From NCBI GenBank assembly GCA_019414445.1, contig DXMA01000006.1:55543-119542 (forward strand): DNA of 64,000 nt. The letters run 5' to 3'. How positions within the stretch are numbered: position 1 is the stretch's first letter; the number at the start of each line of letters is the position of its first letter. This document shows, piece by piece, positions 42,502 to 51,184 of the stretch. Source of the DNA: Collinsella sp. (lineage in GTDB: Bacteria; Actinomycetota; Coriobacteriia; Coriobacteriales; Coriobacteriaceae). A model generated the notes under the pieces. That model worked only from the letters and a program-made list of their open reading frames with translations, searched no databases and was not told the origin of the DNA. The translations under genes were made by a program, and so were the position numbers.

Positions 42502-42664
42502 GGCCCCTCCCTTCGCCATCAGCGCCCCGGCAAGGCGAAACACAATGGTCACGCGGCCGAAACAGCGTGGAATCGCAATCGAGAACGTATCGTAACGCAG
42601 CAGAAATCGAGCTGTCACGGCACCGCTTTAACATCAGCAAAAAGCCCGATGAAAGGAGTCACCC

Positions 42665-43459
42665 ATGCCCGCGCTCGACCTTTGGAACCTCGCATCCCAG
42701 CTCAAAAGCACCGATTATCGCTGGGTTGACCTCACCCATACGCTCTCGTGCGACACCCCGCACTGGTTTGGCTTTGAGCCATTTGAGTCCACCAAGCTCT
42801 TCGACTACCTGCCCGGCACGCCCGAAGATATGCTCGCGCCCATGCGTTGCTTCCAGTATTCGGTCGCCTCGCAGTACGGCACCCACGTCGACGCGCCGCG
42901 CCACTTCCATGTCGATGGCCGCTCCCTTGGCGAGATCGAACCTATCGAGTTTATGCATCCGCTCTGCGTCATCGACAAGCACGAGGAGTGCGCCGCAAAC
43001 CCCGACTTTATCCTGACCATCGATGACCTCAAGGCTTGGGAGGACGAGCACGGTCGCATTCCCAAGGACGCTTTCGTCGCCTTCCGCTCCGACTGGTCCA
43101 AGCTCGCCGACCTCGAAAACAAGGACGAGGACGGCCAACCCCACTACCCCGGCTGGGACCTCGATGCCATCAAATGGCTTGTAGAAGAGCGCAACATCGG
43201 TGCCATCGGCCACGAACCGGCAGACACCGACCCCGCAACCGTGACCACACGCGAGGATGCCTACCCCTACCCCGGCGAACAGTACATCCTCTCGGTCGAC
43301 CGTTACCAGATTGAGGTCATGGACCATCTGGACGAGCTTCCCGCCACGGGCGCCGTCATCTTCTGCACCTTCCCCAAGGTGCGTGATGGCGTCGGATATC
43401 CCGCACGTGTCTTTGCGGTCTGCCCCGCGTCATCAGTTCCCATGCGTTTGTTCTTCTAA
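42665..43459 (+). CDS. Cyclase-family (kynurenine formamidase-like) metal hydrolase
   Basis: The 264-residue protein has the cyclase/KynB signature SQYGTHVDAPRHFHVDG (HxGTHxDxPxHF-type metal site), preceded by WVDLTHTLSCDTPHWFG and followed by IGAIGHEPADTDPA. Family members are formamidases or isatin hydrolases. No tryptophan genes are nearby, so the substrate is unknown. AAAGGAG lies six bases before the ATG. It is followed by the PanE-like gene on the same strand, 93 bases away. Confidence 0.82.
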   Translation: MPALDLWNLASQLKSTDYRWVDLTHTLSCDTPHWFGFEPFESTKLFDYLPGTPEDMLAPMRCFQYSVASQYGTHVDAPRHFHVDGRSLGEIEPIEFMHPLCVIDKHEECAANPDFILTIDDLKAWEDEHGRIPKDAFVAFRSDWSKLADLENKDEDGQPHYPGWDLDAIKWLVEERNIGAIGHEPADTDPATVTTREDAYPYPGEQYILSVDRYQIEVMDHLDELPATGAVIFCTFPKVRDGVGYPARVFAVCPASSVPMRLFF

Positions 43460-43552
43460 ATACGGCCATCCGGTGCACGCGACATGGCCCGGCGGCATAC
43501 AATCCATCAGACGCCCCATACGCGGTCGCCTTTTTATGGGGAGATGATTCAC

Positions 43553-44467
43553 ATGCAGATCAACAAGGTCGCCTTCATCGGCAAGGGCGGCGTGGGCCTG
43601 CTCTACGGCAGCATGATCGCCCAAGCGCTCGGCAACGACGCCGTCGAATACGTTATGGACGACGCGCGCTTTGAGCGCCACGCGGGTGATGCGCTCACCG
43701 TCAACGGCAAGCCCTGCGCGCTCAAGTCCGTCCGCGCGAGCGAGGCGACGCCCGTCGACCTGGTCATCCTCACGGTCAAGACAACCGGACTCGACCAGGC
43801 GCTCAAGACTATGGAACGCATCGTAGGGCCCGACACGCTCATCGCATCCCTATGCAACGGCATCACGAGCGAGCAAAAGATTGCCGAGCGCTTTGGCTGG
43901 GAGCACACCGTCCTCGGAATCTGCCAAGGCATGGACGCTGTGTTTCTCAACGGCGCGCTCACCTTTACCAATGCGGGCGAGATCCGCTTTGGTGCGGCCG
44001 CCGGCACCGACCCCGCGACCGTCACCGCTATCGACGGGCTCTACACGCGCTGCGGCATCGCCCATACCGTCGAGCACGACATCGCACATCGCATGTGGGC
44101 CAAACTCATGCTCAACGACGGCATCAACCAGACCTGTATGGCCTACGGCGGCACCTACGGAAGCGCTACGGAGCAGGGCTCCGAGCAGCTCCGCAGTTTT
44201 GTCTCCGCCATGCGCGAGACGCTTGCAGTCGCCAATGCCGAGGGCATCGAGCTCACCGAGGAAGACCTGACGCAGATGGTGCGTCTCATAAAAGGGCTCG
44301 ATCCCGCCGGCATGCCCTCGATGGCGCAAGACCGCATCGCTCAACGCAGAACCGAGGTCGAGGAATTTGCGGGTACCATCTGCCGCCTCGCGGCCAAGCA
44401 CGGTATCCAGGTGCCGCAAAACGAATGGCTCTATTCGCGCATCCGCGAAATCGAGGCCAGCTGGTAA
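43553..44467 (+). CDS. Ketopantoate reductase family protein (PanE/ApbA-like)
   Basis: The 304-residue protein has the Rossmann motif VAFIGKGGVGLLYGSMIA, then VILTVKTTGLDQAL, the SLCNGITSEQ loop, and a C-terminal helical domain with the conserved Lys and Asn of RMWAKLMLNDGINQTC. Panthothenate-pathway activity is possible, but the pocket sequence diverges from classical PanE, and other 2-keto-acid reductases share the fold. The start at 43553 has GGGGAG ten bases upstream. Confidence 0.8.
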   Translation: MQINKVAFIGKGGVGLLYGSMIAQALGNDAVEYVMDDARFERHAGDALTVNGKPCALKSVRASEATPVDLVILTVKTTGLDQALKTMERIVGPDTLIASLCNGITSEQKIAERFGWEHTVLGICQGMDAVFLNGALTFTNAGEIRFGAAAGTDPATVTAIDGLYTRCGIAHTVEHDIAHRMWAKLMLNDGINQTCMAYGGTYGSATEQGSEQLRSFVSAMRETLAVANAEGIELTEEDLTQMVRLIKGLDPAGMPSMAQDRIAQRRTEVEEFAGTICRLAAKHGIQVPQNEWLYSRIREIEASW

Positions 44468-44500
44468 CGCCGCCGCACCGCATCCAACAGTCTCAATAGC

Positions 44501-44535
44501 AAAAACCGCCGCAAAGGGCACTCCCCTTGCGGCGG
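44501..44535. terminator. Bidirectional terminator, panE-like gene / small membrane gene
   Basis: CCGCCGCAA.GGG pairs with CCCTTGCGGCGG (44506-44535). AAAAA at 44501-44505 gives a T5 tail for the minus-strand gene ending at 44576; the other side ends in TTCCTTCTTC. Confidence 0.7.
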
Positions 44536-44575
44536 CTTCCTTCTTCATCTATGGGCAAAACCAGCTTCACAACGG

Positions 44576-44782
44576 CTAGCGCCGCACCTGCGGCGTCTCG
44601 TCCTCGTCATCGCGACAAAGGGTCACGCCCGCACTTCCCAGCAGCGCTGCTGCGATGAGCGCGCCGACCACAATAGGAGCAGCCCCGCACGAGCCCTGCA
44701 TGCCTGCGACAAACGCAGCTGTAGGGCCAAGACAGCCAAGTACCAATGCGACGGCGGCGATAGCGATATCTCGAGCGTTCAT
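44576..44782 (-). CDS. Small two-helix membrane protein
   Basis: I do not recognise this 68-residue protein. It has two hydrophobic helices (IAIAAVALVLGCLGPTAAFVAG and IVVGALIAAALLGSAGVTL) joined by a short GSCGAAP loop, and a charged C-terminal tail RDDEDETPQVRR. The N-terminus is probably inside. A GGAGG lies about ten bases upstream. It has its own terminator. Nothing nearby suggests a role. Confidence 0.55.
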   Translation of the reverse strand: MNARDIAIAAVALVLGCLGPTAAFVAGMQGSCGAAPIVVGALIAAALLGSAGVTLCRDDEDETPQVRR

Positions 44783-44899
44783 GAGACCACTTCCTCCACG
44801 AGAAAGACCTTATTTCTCATGAACCAGTGTGCCCCGTATGCATACGCCCAGCGTACCGCCACGGTAAGGGCTCTGTTAGCTCAAACGCACATAAAGAAA

Positions 44900-44939
44900 G
44901 GGCGGCTTTACGTTGCCTAAAAGCTCAGTAAAGACGCCC
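44900..44939 (-). terminator. Terminator of the secreted 3D-like protein gene
   Basis: GGGCG.CTTTAC pairs with GTAAAG.CGCCC (44900-44911 with 44928-44939) and is followed on the minus strand by TTTCTTTATG, 35 bases past the stop. Confidence 0.65.
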
Positions 44940-44973
44940 GCCCATCATGTGCCTATTTTGCTCTGATAGCAGA

Positions 44974-45750
44974 TTACCAACCGGTGTAGTAATCGGTGGT
45001 TCCGGCGGCGCAGCCGGAGTCATAGACCTTGCAATCACCCTTGGAGCCCGTAAAGGTCGAGCCCTGGGCCATATCGCCCGCGGCAACAACGTAATAGCCG
45101 TCGGAATCGCGCCAGAAGCCCTCAGAATCCTGAGTCCATTCGCCCGTGCGATAGTGATAAAGCACATTGCTGCTGTAATAGGTCTCGCGGCGCCCGTTGT
45201 AGTTATTGACACCCGCAGAGCGCGTCAGGCCCGATCCGTTCGCGTAGGACGCGGCAGACGCGTAGGACGGAGTGTAACCGGCGTTGTAGTACGAAGCCTG
45301 GGCGGCCTCGGCAGCCTCCGCCTCGGCTGCGGCGGCCTCGAGCGCTTCGCGCTTGGCATTCTCAAGCGCAGTGCGCAGCTCATCGAGCTCGGTCGACTTC
45401 GCGTCGACCTCCCCCATCGTCAAAAGGCTGCCCGCACCATCGATACAACCCTGCAGCACAGCGTGCTCGTCATCGGTGGCATAGTCACCATACATATTCA
45501 TAATGATCTGAGCGCGCATCTCAAGGGAATCGCGCTTGGCCTCCATCGAGGCGTTCCACTCCTGCATGGAACCATAACCATCGCCGCGATAATCAACGGG
45601 CTGTACCAGCGTCGCCTCGGACGGCGTAGATCCAACCGTATCGGACAGTGTTGCCGCGTGGGCATCAGTTGCGCCGGCGCCTGCCAAAAGTGCCACGGTC
45701 AGAGCGGCGGAAAGGGCAGCGGCTTTCGGTTTTCGTGAATCGATCCTCAT
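44974..45750 (-). CDS. Secreted protein with coiled-coil and short 3D/double-psi-barrel-like C-terminus
   Basis: The 258-residue protein has a signal peptide (ALSAALTVALLAGAGATDAHA, cleavage after about residue 33), a helical Glu/Ala-rich coiled coil at residues 110-155, a Tyr/Ser/Ala-rich linker, and a C-terminal YYVVAAGDMAQGSTFTGS...VYDSGCAAGTTDYY. The C-terminal pattern of aspartates resembles short 3D or RlpA-like barrels that act on peptidoglycan. The enzyme role is not shown. The start at 45750 has GGAGG eleven bases upstream. Confidence 0.65.
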   Translation of the reverse strand: MRIDSRKPKAAALSAALTVALLAGAGATDAHAATLSDTVGSTPSEATLVQPVDYRGDGYGSMQEWNASMEAKRDSLEMRAQIIMNMYGDYATDDEHAVLQGCIDGAGSLLTMGEVDAKSTELDELRTALENAKREALEAAAAEAEAAEAAQASYYNAGYTPSYASAASYANGSGLTRSAGVNNYNGRRETYYSSNVLYHYRTGEWTQDSEGFWRDSDGYYVVAAGDMAQGSTFTGSKGDCKVYDSGCAAGTTDYYTGW

Positions 45751-45960
45751 GTAGCTGGAAACCTCCGTAGTGCGTTTTTGCTGCGTTTGAGCTGCGTGTG
45801 ATTCGATCGCGCTGCATAGTACCTCGAGCAAATCGCGACCTGCGGTTTTACTCAAAAGGCGCACGTCAATTGCGTAAAACTCACATCCTCTCAACAGGAG
45901 TTTTCCACAACTCGAATGCATAAAGCATGCCAAAAACCCTGTAATAGCGCCCTTCCTATG
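45751..45960. other. Non-coding region upstream of the secreted protein gene
   Basis: I see no gene here. A 7-bp inverted repeat (AAAACTC with GAGTTTT) lies near 45878-45908, and a TACTAT -10-like hexamer (minus strand) near 45818. No riboswitch pattern is recognised. Confidence 0.5.
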
Positions 45961-45999
45961 CAAAAAAGACGCCTGCGCAACCATTGCTTGCGCAGGCGC
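45961..45999 (-). terminator. Terminator of metY
   Basis: A perfect 10-bp stem (45971-45980 with 45988-45997) is followed by TTTTTT on the minus strand, 63 bases past the metY stop. Confidence 0.85.
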
Positions 46000-46061
46000 C
46001 TTGAGCAGGCATTTATGCAGTTATACCTATCGAGTCGCAAGGGGTCCTTGCACAAGTCGCC

Positions 46062-47372
46062 TTACTCGTCCAGCGCGGTGAAGGCCTGCTTCAGATCCCA
46101 AATGATGTCCTCGGCGTTCTCGGTACCGATGGAAAGACGGATCGTGGAGGGCGTGATGTTCTGCTCGGCGAGCTCCTCGGCAGAGAGCTGGGAGTGCGTG
46201 GTGGTAGCCGGGTGCACGACGAGCGACTTGACGTCGGCCACGTTGGCGAGCAGCGAGAACACCTGCAGATGATCGATGAACTTCCAGGCAGCCTCCTGGC
46301 CACCCTTAATCTCAAAGGTGAAGATCGAGGCGCCGCCGTTGGGGAAGTACTTCTGATAGAGCTCGTGATCGGGGTGCTCAGGCAGGCTCGGGTGGTTCAC
46401 CTTGGCAACGTGGCTGTCGCCGGCAAGGAACTCAACGACCTTCTTGGTGTTCTCGACATGGCGGTCGACGCGCAGCGACAGGGTCTCGGTGCCCTGGAGC
46501 AGGACCCAGGCGTTGAACGGGCTGATGCAGGCGCCCTCGTCGCGCAGCAAGATGGCGCGGACATAGGTCGCGAAGGCAGCGGGACCGGCAGCCTCGGCAA
46601 ACGAGACGCCATGGTAGGAGGGGTTGGGCTCGGCGATCTGCGCATACTTGCCGCTCGCCTTCCAGTCGAAGTTGCCGCCATCGACGATCACACCGCCCAG
46701 CGAGGTGCCGTGGCCGCCGATGAACTTGGTTGCGGAGTGGACGACGATGTTGGCACCATGCTCCAGCGGACGGAACAGATACGGGGTGCCGAAGGTGTTG
46801 TCGACGACAACCGGCAGACCATGCTTCTTGGCGATCTCGGAGATGGCGTCGATGTTGGGGATGTCGGAGTTGGGGTTGCCGAGCGTCTCGAGGTAGATGA
46901 CCGTGGTGTTGTCCTTGATGGCCCCCTCGACCTCTTCCAGGTTATGGGCATCGACGAAGGTGGTCTCGACGCCAAACTGGGAGAGCGTATGCTCCAGCAG
47001 GTTGTAGGAGCCACCGTAGATGGTCTTCTGAGCCACCACGTGGTCACCGGCCTGGGCAAGAGCCTGCAGGGTATAGGTGATGGCAGCAGCACCGGAGGCG
47101 ACGGCGAGACCCGCCACGCCACCCTCGAGTGCGGCGATACGGTCCTCGAAGACGCCCTGGGTGGAGTTGGTCAGACGGCCGTAGATGTTACCAGCATCGG
47201 CAAGACCAAAGCGGTCGGCGGCGTGCTGGGAGTTGCGGAACACATAGCTCGTGGTCTGGTAGATAGGCACGGCGCGGGAGTCGGATGCGGGATCGGCGCT
47301 CTCCTGGCCAACGTGAAGCTGCAGGGTATCGAAACCAAAGGTGTGCTCGGGGTTGTTGATGAGCTGGCTCAT
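46062..47372 (-). CDS. metY: O-acetylhomoserine sulfhydrylase
   Basis: The 436-residue PLP enzyme makes homocysteine from O-acetylhomoserine and sulfide. It shows NIYGRLTNSTQGVFEDRIAALEGG, the cofactor Lys in VVHSATKFIGGHGTSLGG, LPVVVDNTFGTPYL with the PLP-binding Asp, and the C-terminal VHPATTTHSQLS. The length (about 430) and the 40-residue insert fit MetY rather than MetB/MetC. A 17-codon leader ORF, a clear promoter and a divergent LysR regulator precede it. ATG at 47372 has AAGGAG upstream. Confidence 0.93.
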   Translation of the reverse strand: MSQLINNPEHTFGFDTLQLHVGQESADPASDSRAVPIYQTTSYVFRNSQHAADRFGLADAGNIYGRLTNSTQGVFEDRIAALEGGVAGLAVASGAAAITYTLQALAQAGDHVVAQKTIYGGSYNLLEHTLSQFGVETTFVDAHNLEEVEGAIKDNTTVIYLETLGNPNSDIPNIDAISEIAKKHGLPVVVDNTFGTPYLFRPLEHGANIVVHSATKFIGGHGTSLGGVIVDGGNFDWKASGKYAQIAEPNPSYHGVSFAEAAGPAAFATYVRAILLRDEGACISPFNAWVLLQGTETLSLRVDRHVENTKKVVEFLAGDSHVAKVNHPSLPEHPDHELYQKYFPNGGASIFTFEIKGGQEAAWKFIDHLQVFSLLANVADVKSLVVHPATTTHSQLSAEELAEQNITPSTIRLSIGTENAEDIIWDLKQAFTALDE

Positions 47373-47433
47373 GATGATCTCCTTGATCGAACAAAAGTAA
47401 ATAAAAAGAGAGAAGTAAGTCGCTGTCTCCTGA

Positions 47434-47487
47434 TCACGCCGACGGGCGCAAACAGGAGCCCGGCATTCGTCTTGGTAAGCAATTCAT
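47434..47487 (-). CDS. Putative Cys-containing leader peptide of metY
   Basis: A 17-codon frame (MNCLPRRMPGSCLRPSA) begins at an ATG with an ideal AAAGGAGG seven bases upstream, inside the 5' leader of metY about 60 bases after the predicted start point. Two Cys codons at positions 3 and 12 are suggestive. A hairpin ATGCG/CGCAT can hide this ribosome site. CTCCTG/CAGGAG pairing around the stop, and a TTTTTATTT stretch after it, fit translation-coupled attenuation. Cys-rich leader ORFs of sulfur genes are known in mycobacteria. Not in standard annotation; function inferred. Confidence 0.5.
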   Translation of the reverse strand: MNCLPRRMPGSCLRPSA

Positions 47488-47555
47488 ATGCGGGCCTCCT
47501 TTCGCATCCCGGTTCCGTGGTTGGCTTAATTACCTACCGCCTTTGTGTGTTTTGA

Positions 47556-47584
47556 ATAGTACGAGCATTGTTTCGCTCGGTCAA
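47556..47584 (-). promoter_or_regulatory. metY promoter with inverted repeat in the spacer
   Basis: On the minus strand TTGACC (47584-47579) and TACTAT (47561-47556) are 17 bases apart. The spacer contains CGAGC...GCTCG, a likely regulator site next to the divergent LysR gene. Confidence 0.65.
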
Positions 47585-47644
47585 TCACTTAAAAGCGCTA
47601 ACCTGTTATCGTTTTTATAGATCACAATCGGAAGGATTGCGTCG

Positions 47645-48547
47645 ATGACCCTCCAGCAGCTTCGTTTTCTGATCGCCGTGGCAGAGTCCGGCTCAATCAA
47701 CGCCGCAGCTCAGCGCCTCTATACCGCTCAGTCCAACATCTCAAACGCCGTCAAAAGCCTGGAACAGGAGCTCCATCTGGAGATCTTTACGCGCTCCAGC
47801 CGCGGCGTCACGCTCACCAACGACGGCACCGAGCTTTTGGGCTATGCGCGTCAAGTCGTAGAGCAGGCCGATATGCTCGAGGCCCGCTACGAGGACGGCG
47901 GCACGCCCCAGGCGCGCCTTGCCATCTCGGCCCAGCATTACGCTTTTTCGGTCGAGGCCTTCGTCAACGTCGTCGAGCGCTGCCGGGACAGCAAGTTCGA
48001 ATTCATCATGCGCGAGACCACCACGTCGCAGATCATCGATGACGTCCGCGCGTTTCGCAGCGACATCGGCATCCTCTATCTGGACGACTTTAACGCCCGC
48101 ATTCTGCAGAAGGCCTTCGCCGATGCCCGCGCAAGCTTCCATCCCCTCTTCGACGCGACGGTCCACGTCTTCGTTAGCGAGCGCCACCCGCTCGCACGCC
48201 GCCCGCAGCTGTCCCTTGCCGACCTTACACCCTATACGCGCTACAGCTTTGAGCAAGGCACCTCGAGCTCCTTCTATTACGCCGAGGAACCTTTTAGCTA
48301 TATCCCTTGCGACCGCAACATACGAATCTCGGACCGCGGAACACTTACTAACTTACTTATCACGTCGAACGGTTACACCCTGTCGACCGGTGTCCTCTCC
48401 AATGAAATGCAATGGGGTATGGCATCGATCCCGTTAGCAGACGCCCCAACGATGCACGTAGGCTATATCATGCACGACGAGCGCAAGCCCTCTCCCCTCT
48501 TGCAGCAATACCTCGACGAGCTCAACCGCATCATCCGTGCCAACTAA
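47645..48547 (+). CDS. LysR-family transcriptional regulator
   Basis: The 300-residue regulator has the LysR helix-turn-helix TLQQLRFLIAVAESGSINAAAQRLYTAQSNISNAVKSLEQEL (residues 2-44). The effector-binding domain follows (SDIGILYLDD, PLFDATVHVFVSERHPLA). It is divergent from metY with a shared 270-base region, so it most likely controls metY and its own gene, sensing a sulfur metabolite or O-acetyl amino acid as CysB/CysR types do. AAGGA lies about nine bases before the ATG. Confidence 0.88.
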   Translation: MTLQQLRFLIAVAESGSINAAAQRLYTAQSNISNAVKSLEQELHLEIFTRSSRGVTLTNDGTELLGYARQVVEQADMLEARYEDGGTPQARLAISAQHYAFSVEAFVNVVERCRDSKFEFIMRETTTSQIIDDVRAFRSDIGILYLDDFNARILQKAFADARASFHPLFDATVHVFVSERHPLARRPQLSLADLTPYTRYSFEQGTSSSFYYAEEPFSYIPCDRNIRISDRGTLTNLLITSNGYTLSTGVLSNEMQWGMASIPLADAPTMHVGYIMHDERKPSPLLQQYLDELNRIIRAN

Positions 48548-48646
48548 CTGTCGGAAGACGGGGTAGAAATCGTAGATTGCTAGCCCCCGGCGGGCATGGC
48601 GCTACAATGGTCACTCACACGAAACGTACCCAACGAAAGGAAGCCC

Positions 48647-49132
48647 GTGAAGGTCATCATCTATACCGACGGCTCGGCCCGATCAAATCCGGGACGCGGC
48701 GGCTACGGCGCCGTGCTCAAATACACCAACCCCGCCGGCAAGACCTTCACCTCCGAGCTTTCGCGCGGCTACGCCAAGACCACCAACAACCGCATGGAGC
48801 TCATGGCGGTCATCGTGGCGCTCGAGGCACTTAACCGCCCCTGCGAGGTCGAGGTCCATTCCGATTCGCAGTACGTCGTCAACGCCTTCAACAAGCACTG
48901 GATTGACGGCTGGAAAAAGCGCGGATGGAAAACCGCCAACAAGCAGCCCGTCAAGAACCGCGACCTGTGGGAGCGCCTACTCGCCGCCAAAAGCAAGCAC
49001 AAGGTTGAGTTCATCTGGGTTAAGGGTCACGCCGGCCATGAGCTCAACGAGCGCTGCGATGAGCTCGCCACCACGGCGGCCGACGGCAGCAACCTCGATA
49101 TCGATACCGGCTTTAACGAGAGCGACCTGTAA
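48647..49132 (+). CDS. rnhA: Ribonuclease HI
   Basis: The 161-residue enzyme removes RNA from RNA-DNA hybrids. The catalytic carboxylates are visible: Asp8 in [11 protein letters not shown], Glu51 in [14 protein letters not shown], Asp73 in VHSDSQYV and Asp138 in NERCDELA, plus His128 in KGHAGH. The basic protrusion ([21 protein letters not shown]) is present. The GTG start at 48647 has AAAGGA six bases upstream; a longer ATG frame does not. Confidence 0.95.
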   Translation: MKVIIYTDGSARSNPGRGGYGAVLKYTNPAGKTFTSELSRGYAKTTNNRMELMAVIVALEALNRPCEVEVHSDSQYVVNAFNKHWIDGWKKRGWKTANKQPVKNRDLWERLLAAKSKHKVEFIWVKGHAGHELNERCDELATTAADGSNLDIDTGFNESDL

Positions 49133-49207
49133 CGGCGTTTTCGCACGCTATTTCCTGCCCCCTCGCGCTACACTCATCCTGTAAACCGAACGGAACGAGG
49201 GGGATAC

Positions 49208-50314
49208 ATGCTGCGTATAGCGACCATCGGCACATCTATGATTACCGACGACTTTATCCAGGTCGTCAACGCTAACGACCAAGCCGCGTTTGTGGGCACG
49301 CTCTCGCGCGATGCCGAGCGCGGCGCCGCCTTTACCGCCGAACACGGCGGCGAGCGTAACTTCACCGCACTTGACGAGCTTGCGTCCGCCGACGACGTCG
49401 ACGCCGTCTACATCGGCAGCCCCAATGCGCTTCACTACGAGCAGGCCCTTGCCTGCATCGCCGGTGGCAAGCATGTCATCGTCGAGAAGCCCTTCTGCGC
49501 CACCGAAGCGCAGGCGCTGGAAGTCTTCCGCGCTGCCGAGGCAGCAGGTGTCGTGGCCCTCGAGGCCATGCGTCCCCTCCACGATCCCGCCTTCCACGCC
49601 ATCGAGGACGCCCTGGGCGAGATCGCCCCCATCCGCCGCGCCTCATTGCGCTTTGGCAAATATTCCTCGCGCTACAACGAGATTCTCGCGGGACGCGCCA
49701 CCAATATCTTCGACTGCAATATGGCATCGGGTTCCCTCATGGACATTGGCGTCTACACCGTCGAGCCCATGGTCGAGATTTTCGGCATGCCCTCCGGCCT
49801 TACGAGCATGGCTACTCTGCTCGACCCCACCACGCAACAGCTCACGCACGGCCCCATCGATGGCTGCGGCTCCATCCTCGCCAGCTACGGCGGTGGCCGT
49901 ATCTCCGTCGAGCTCGCGCACTCCAAAATTACGAACGACCTGCTGCCCTCGCAAATCGAAGGCGAGCGTGGCACTATCCAGATCGACCATCTGTCCACGC
50001 CCCGCAACGTCCGCATCGACTATCGCGGCGACGTCGTACGCGGCTCGGCGACCGAGGCACCGCGCGAACAGGGAGACAACGGCCGCGTGCTCGACCTGCC
50101 CAAATCGAGCAACACTATGGAATACGAACTCACAGACTTTATCACCGCCATCTGCGGCATCGATAACGTTAAGGAAGAGATTTGGGAGACCCCGGCGGGA
50201 CGCCACGAGCTTGGCCACTACCGCGATGTCACGCTCGTCTCGCTGCGCATCATGGATGCCGTGCGCCAGCAGGCCGGCATAACCTTCCCGGCCGACGCAG
50301 GCAAGCAGGCATAG
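49208..50314 (+). CDS. Gfo/Idh/MocA-family oxidoreductase
   Basis: The 368-residue oxidoreductase begins MLRIATIGTSMITDDFI (nucleotide fold with a degenerate GxGxxG), then has the EKP motif GKHVIVEKPFCATEAQAL and the core SGSLMDIGVYTVEPMVEIFG. It resembles the other Gfo/Idh protein at 40201-41220 only at family level. The substrate is unknown. GAGGGGG lies six bases before the ATG, and the stop is followed within two bases by the acylphosphatase start. Confidence 0.82.
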   Translation: MLRIATIGTSMITDDFIQVVNANDQAAFVGTLSRDAERGAAFTAEHGGERNFTALDELASADDVDAVYIGSPNALHYEQALACIAGGKHVIVEKPFCATEAQALEVFRAAEAAGVVALEAMRPLHDPAFHAIEDALGEIAPIRRASLRFGKYSSRYNEILAGRATNIFDCNMASGSLMDIGVYTVEPMVEIFGMPSGLTSMATLLDPTTQQLTHGPIDGCGSILASYGGGRISVELAHSKITNDLLPSQIEGERGTIQIDHLSTPRNVRIDYRGDVVRGSATEAPREQGDNGRVLDLPKSSNTMEYELTDFITAICGIDNVKEEIWETPAGRHELGHYRDVTLVSLRIMDAVRQQAGITFPADAGKQA

Positions 50315-50316
50315 CG

Positions 50317-50727
50317 ATGGGCCTCTTCGATACGTTCTTCTCCAGCGTCACCGGCGGCAGTCGAGAGCCTCAAAAACCATCAAACATTGAGCTCGAGTTG
50401 CGCCGCAGGCTTACTGTGCTCGCAAGCGACGAGGCCACTCAAGACACTCCCCTGCGCTATTTCCTGCGCTGGGCGGGGCAAGTCCAGGGCGTTGGTTTTC
50501 GCTTCACCAACACCAACCTCGCACAGGCACGCGCACTCACCGGCTGGGTGCGCAACATGGAAGACGGCTCGGTCGAGATGGAGATACAGGGAGCTCCGGC
50601 AAACATCCTATCTCATCTCGAGGCGCTTCATGCCTCCTACGAGCGCATGGGAACGCGCTTTCGCCTCGTAGAAGCCCAGGCCCAAGCCCCACTTGCCAAT
50701 GAAGACAGCTTCATTCCTCGTTATTAG
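50317..50727 (+). CDS. Acylphosphatase with N-terminal extension
   Basis: The 136-residue protein ends in an acylphosphatase domain (residues 46-130): RWAGQVQGVGFRFTNTNLA with the catalytic Arg, and LTGWVRNMEDGSVEMEIQG with the catalytic Asn. Acylphosphatases hydrolyse acyl phosphates such as 1,3-bisphosphoglycerate. The 45-residue N-terminal extension (MGLFDTFFSSVTGGS...) is unusual; most members have about 90 residues. The start at 50317, two bases after the previous stop, suggests coupling. Confidence 0.85.
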   Translation: MGLFDTFFSSVTGGSREPQKPSNIELELRRRLTVLASDEATQDTPLRYFLRWAGQVQGVGFRFTNTNLAQARALTGWVRNMEDGSVEMEIQGAPANILSHLEALHASYERMGTRFRLVEAQAQAPLANEDSFIPRY

Positions 50728-50772
50728 TATTGTGTGCTAAATACGGTATCATTTACCTACAACCGTTTGTAG
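50724..50772 (+). promoter_or_regulatory. Promoter and palindromic operator of the Fur-family gene
   Basis: TTAGTA (50724-50729) and TATCAT (50747-50752) are 17 bases apart. CTACAA-CCGT-TTGTAG (50757-50772) is a perfect palindrome at the expected start point, a likely autoregulatory site. Confidence 0.5.
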
Positions 50773-50788
50773 AAAAGAGGCGAGGCGC

Positions 50789-51169
50789 ATGGCGGTGCAA
50801 AGAAGGAATACCAGGCAGCGAAAGCTGGTTCTTGACGCCGTGCGCCAAAGCTACAACCATCCCACCGCCGACGAAATCTACAACGTCGTGCGCGCACAGG
50901 ATGACAAAATCAGCCGCGGTACGGTCTACCGCAATCTCAATCTCTTGGCCGACGCCGGCGAGATCCTCTCCATCAAGACGCCGGGCGGCAGCCGCTTCGA
51001 TCGCACGATCGAGCCGCATGCGCATATCATCTGCACCTCATGCAGCCGCGTCATCGACGTACCGCTCCCCTTCGATGCCCAGCTCGACGCCAAGGCGTCC
51101 GAGCAAATCGGCTGGCACGTCACGTCGCACTACACCATCTTCGAGGGTCTCTGCCCCGACTGCCGGTAG
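50789..51169 (+). CDS. Fur-family regulator, PerR-like
   Basis: The 126-residue metalloregulator has the winged helix RNTRQRKLVLDAVRQSYNHPTADEIYNVV and KISRGTVYRNLNLLADAGEI. The metal domain has HAHIICTSCSRVIDV and the C-terminal CPDC, giving two CxxC structural Zn sites. The short C-terminus and the Asp/His pattern resemble PerR or Zur rather than iron Fur. The sensed metal is not certain. GAGGCG lies upstream, and the promoter palindrome suggests autoregulation. Confidence 0.88.
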   Translation: MAVQRRNTRQRKLVLDAVRQSYNHPTADEIYNVVRAQDDKISRGTVYRNLNLLADAGEILSIKTPGGSRFDRTIEPHAHIICTSCSRVIDVPLPFDAQLDAKASEQIGWHVTSHYTIFEGLCPDCR

Positions 51170-51184
51170 ATGTTTGGGACATGC

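Noticed and set aside
47373..47555. SAM riboswitch upstream of metY
   Set aside because: The leader does not show a SAM-I or SAM-II core that I can recognise; the leader ORF explains the features better.
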